In this document: one piece after another, positions 7,401 to 7,748 of the stretch
Layout of the letters: each line of letters starts with the position of its first letter
How positions within the stretch are numbered: position 1 is the first letter of the stretch
From: Leadbetterella sp051649345
GTDB taxonomy: Bacteria > Bacteroidota > Bacteroidia > Cytophagales > Spirosomataceae
Assembly: GCA_051649345.1 (NCBI GenBank)
Contig: JBOFGX010000225.1
Location: forward strand, 1-7,748
Reading direction: 5' to 3'
Length of the DNA: 7,748 nucleotides
The notes under the pieces: model-generated
What the model saw: the letters and a program-made list of their open reading frames with translations, nothing else
Told to the model about the DNA's origin: nothing
Database searches by the model: none
Made by a program: the position numbers and the translations under genes

Positions 7401-7540
7401 GGTTGTGCAAACAAAGAAGTGGAAACAATCAATAAAAATAGAGAAGATAGAACTCTCCTACCGGAGCACCTAATCTGGGTGAATTTATTCGTATACACAG
7501 GTAAATATTTTTCAAAAATTGAACATAAATTATTATTCAA
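4412..7540 (-). CDS. Large secreted modular protein: two jelly-roll/Ig-like pairs, propeller-like region, GCX C-terminus
   Basis: The product of up to 1042 residues is exported. A hydrophobic segment VLSSLFLLIVSTSLFAQ (30-46) follows basic residues, with likely cleavage after Ala45. Next come a carbohydrate-binding or choice-of-anchor-like beta domain (about 48-196), an Ig-like domain (about 200-289; N-G-V-K-I-G-E-D, S-P-Y-S-L-E-W), a second beta domain (about 297-438; T-Y-Y-L-V-I-E-Y, M-D-N-I-R-I), and a second Ig-like domain (about 443-531; A-N-L-V-G-E-S-S-T-S-P-Y-N-F-I-W). A long region (about 540-975) has propeller-like strands such as S-D-G-T-I-V-M-A-G-N-F and S-L-D-N-I-Y-V-G-G. The C-terminal part (about 977-1042) contains I-L-L-Q-P-G-F-E-A-x-x-G-S-V-F-R-A and ends G-C-Q, matching what I know as the 3-coathanger stack (GCX-COOH) domain of Bacteroidota. 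No catalytic motif is visible. The start is uncertain: no ATG occurs before residue 88, and candidates are TTG at 7540 (30-residue leader before the hydrophobic core) and GTG at 7498, which gives a more usual signal peptide. Function is unknown; surface or extracellular binding is inferred. Confidence 0.85.
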   Translation of the reverse strand: MNNNLCSIFEKYLPVYTNKFTQIRCSGRRVLSSLFLLIVSTSLFAQPNVVFRDSLNSSPVGWRLRNATPHDWKWYNNQGTNGSGGLRMKLPNDSNYVVSPTIPLVAGKTYTLSFKSRMDQTASSRRVNVYISRSPFLSSVQQPILNTLLPANSYATPPFTEYTPVFTVPSNGNYYVIWDYQELGYLFTFLDDVIVEERVLPITSITSPITNSQFLEGTVLNLTANASDQDGTISKLEFFANGVKIGEDLTSPYSLEWKNILPGQYQLSTTATDNRGNVGTSSTISTTILFKDGTLGKYINWDFNDSRNNVFEYWTLKNGDFRTRTGLNGTPCFEIFSAFASCHAISPGFYLKAGQSYKLQVLGNTAGNRDPKFYINTNQTLGGTYIDTIKIRNNDNFAIQRNKIFTAPSTGTYYLVIEYPLVDNYIQLKMDNIRIIGDLEIPHTIKLDYPDIPQVIAQNSTVNLRSSVKKLTSQGIQKVQYYANANLVGESSTSPYNFIWQNVPSGMYQMSARVIDSMGVSALSTTESLDIRSNDFSASSFLGSSKADEIRSAVFLSDGTIVMAGNFGVLPQYAPIKLDNAVDSTMGSVVRLATDGRSVLSITRLCEKVTDMAIDSLDNIYVGGKQGTGGVYYKLNSRADNILYKKTFTNPVHRVDAGKRGTNGALTAPSTDFNAATLGSVKCNLYNSEGLAFGEYNGASQYTSDMAIDDASQTLILAGFRNYNTYDSPTGTQTLPVYVPAILGIDFQGNQKYMAYNWSSDRDSPRWLNKATNNMADVRTSKAVIGKDGKLYITYEVYGGNHILRYSPFDNMTTVPIVEGDGYFSFSYTGTETKAFVGRYEPSNFTYLKGQQFTARLARAPYPANSVFTRNGNIDTDIEGRVYLTGAAASGLPLTVDHEPGEYTGGAYVLVLSPDFTTREHCIRLTNGTSRGIAVQNKNRWICVGESQNPLYLSTPLQSSRNNLADGFFGIFEKGNCQPNFVLGKSSLSSRTEYLSNSHIRSQSKLSVGENSQYKAQSQILLQPGFEASTGSVFRASIQGCQ

Positions 7541-7663
7541 AAATCAAGCTAGAATACTATTTTTTGAAGATTTTTTTTAAAGAAAAACATAATTTTCTAG
7601 TAATCAGTATACTTATTTCAATCCACTTTTTTACTATTTATAAACGGTGGATAAGATTGTTTG

Positions 7664-7671
7664 TATATTTG
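7664..7671 (+). promoter_or_regulatory. -7-like box TATATTTG just before the last gene
   Basis: TATATTTG matches TAnnTTTG exactly. The -33 side is poor: only TTTA at 7637-7640, spaced 23 bases. The box ends 3 bases before the ATG at 7675, so if used it would give a leaderless or nearly leaderless transcript, or the real start codon lies downstream of the window edge. Confidence 0.35.
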
Positions 7672-7674
7672 TAG

Positions 7675-7748
7675 ATGGGCTATTTTTATAATCTCAAACG
7701 CGGAATAAAAACTACAGTAAAAGGCTTGGGTCTCACTCTTGGGCATTT
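7675..7748 (+). CDS. Start of a probable NADH-quinone oxidoreductase subunit I (NuoI)-like protein, truncated by the window
   Basis: The ATG at 7675 opens 24 complete codons, MGYFYNLKRGIKTTVKG then LGLTLGH, running off the right edge. The K-G-L-x-x-T-x-x-H pattern resembles the amphipathic N-terminal helix of NuoI (family K-G-x-x-x-T-x-x-H), the subunit that carries two 4Fe-4S clusters in respiratory complex I. The cluster-binding cysteines would lie outside the window, so the assignment rests on a short match. It is divergent from the large secreted-protein gene, with about 134 bases between the two start regions. Confidence 0.45.
   Translation, partial: MGYFYNLKRGIKTTVKGLGLTLGH

Overview
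The window looks like a chromosomal segment from a Bacteroidota bacterium, probably of the Cytophagales or a related order. The evidence is an AT-rich background, no clear Shine-Dalgarno sequences before most genes, TAnnTTTG-type promoter boxes, a TonB-like periplasmic protein, a secreted protein ending in Gly-Cys-Xaa, and degenerate heptamer repeats between genes. The taxon is inferred from these traits, not from a marker gene search.

Layout: positions 1-546 hold no convincing gene. A plus-strand gene at 547 encodes a small protein with a Tudor/SH3-like start. It stops at an in-frame TAG (925-927), but its reading frame continues with recognisable family sequence to a TAA at 1057-1059, so it is either a fresh nonsense allele or a readthrough candidate. 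A secreted TonB C-terminal-domain protein follows (1113-1769), closed by a good intrinsic terminator (1798-1824). On the minus strand, a compact three-gene unit reads tsaE (3990-3583), alanine dehydrogenase (3583-2381) and a conserved small protein of unknown function (2373-1969). A TAATTTTG promoter box lies just upstream of tsaE, there is a TAATG stop/start overlap between tsaE and ald, and a 7-base gap before the last gene. Upstream of that unit, also on the minus strand, is a large secreted modular protein (7540-4412): signal peptide, two pairs of (jelly-roll-like plus Ig-like) modules, a long beta-propeller-like region and a C-terminal domain ending GCQ. On the plus strand at the right edge is the first 24 codons of what looks like an NADH dehydrogenase subunit I (NuoI)-type protein.

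Two intergenic regions (about 1831-1961 and 4076-4411) carry the same set of short degenerate repeat words in roughly the same order and orientation. Each lies directly downstream of a minus-strand stop codon. The larger one resolves into 7- and 8-base words organised as a 22-base higher-order tandem unit, plus an exact 34-base duplication.

The genes do not form one pathway. tsaE (t6A tRNA modification) and ald (alanine/pyruvate interconversion) are coupled by position rather than by obvious function. I did not find a defence system, CRISPR array, transposase or RNA gene. The items most worth checking are the amber codon, the repeat family and the modular secreted protein.
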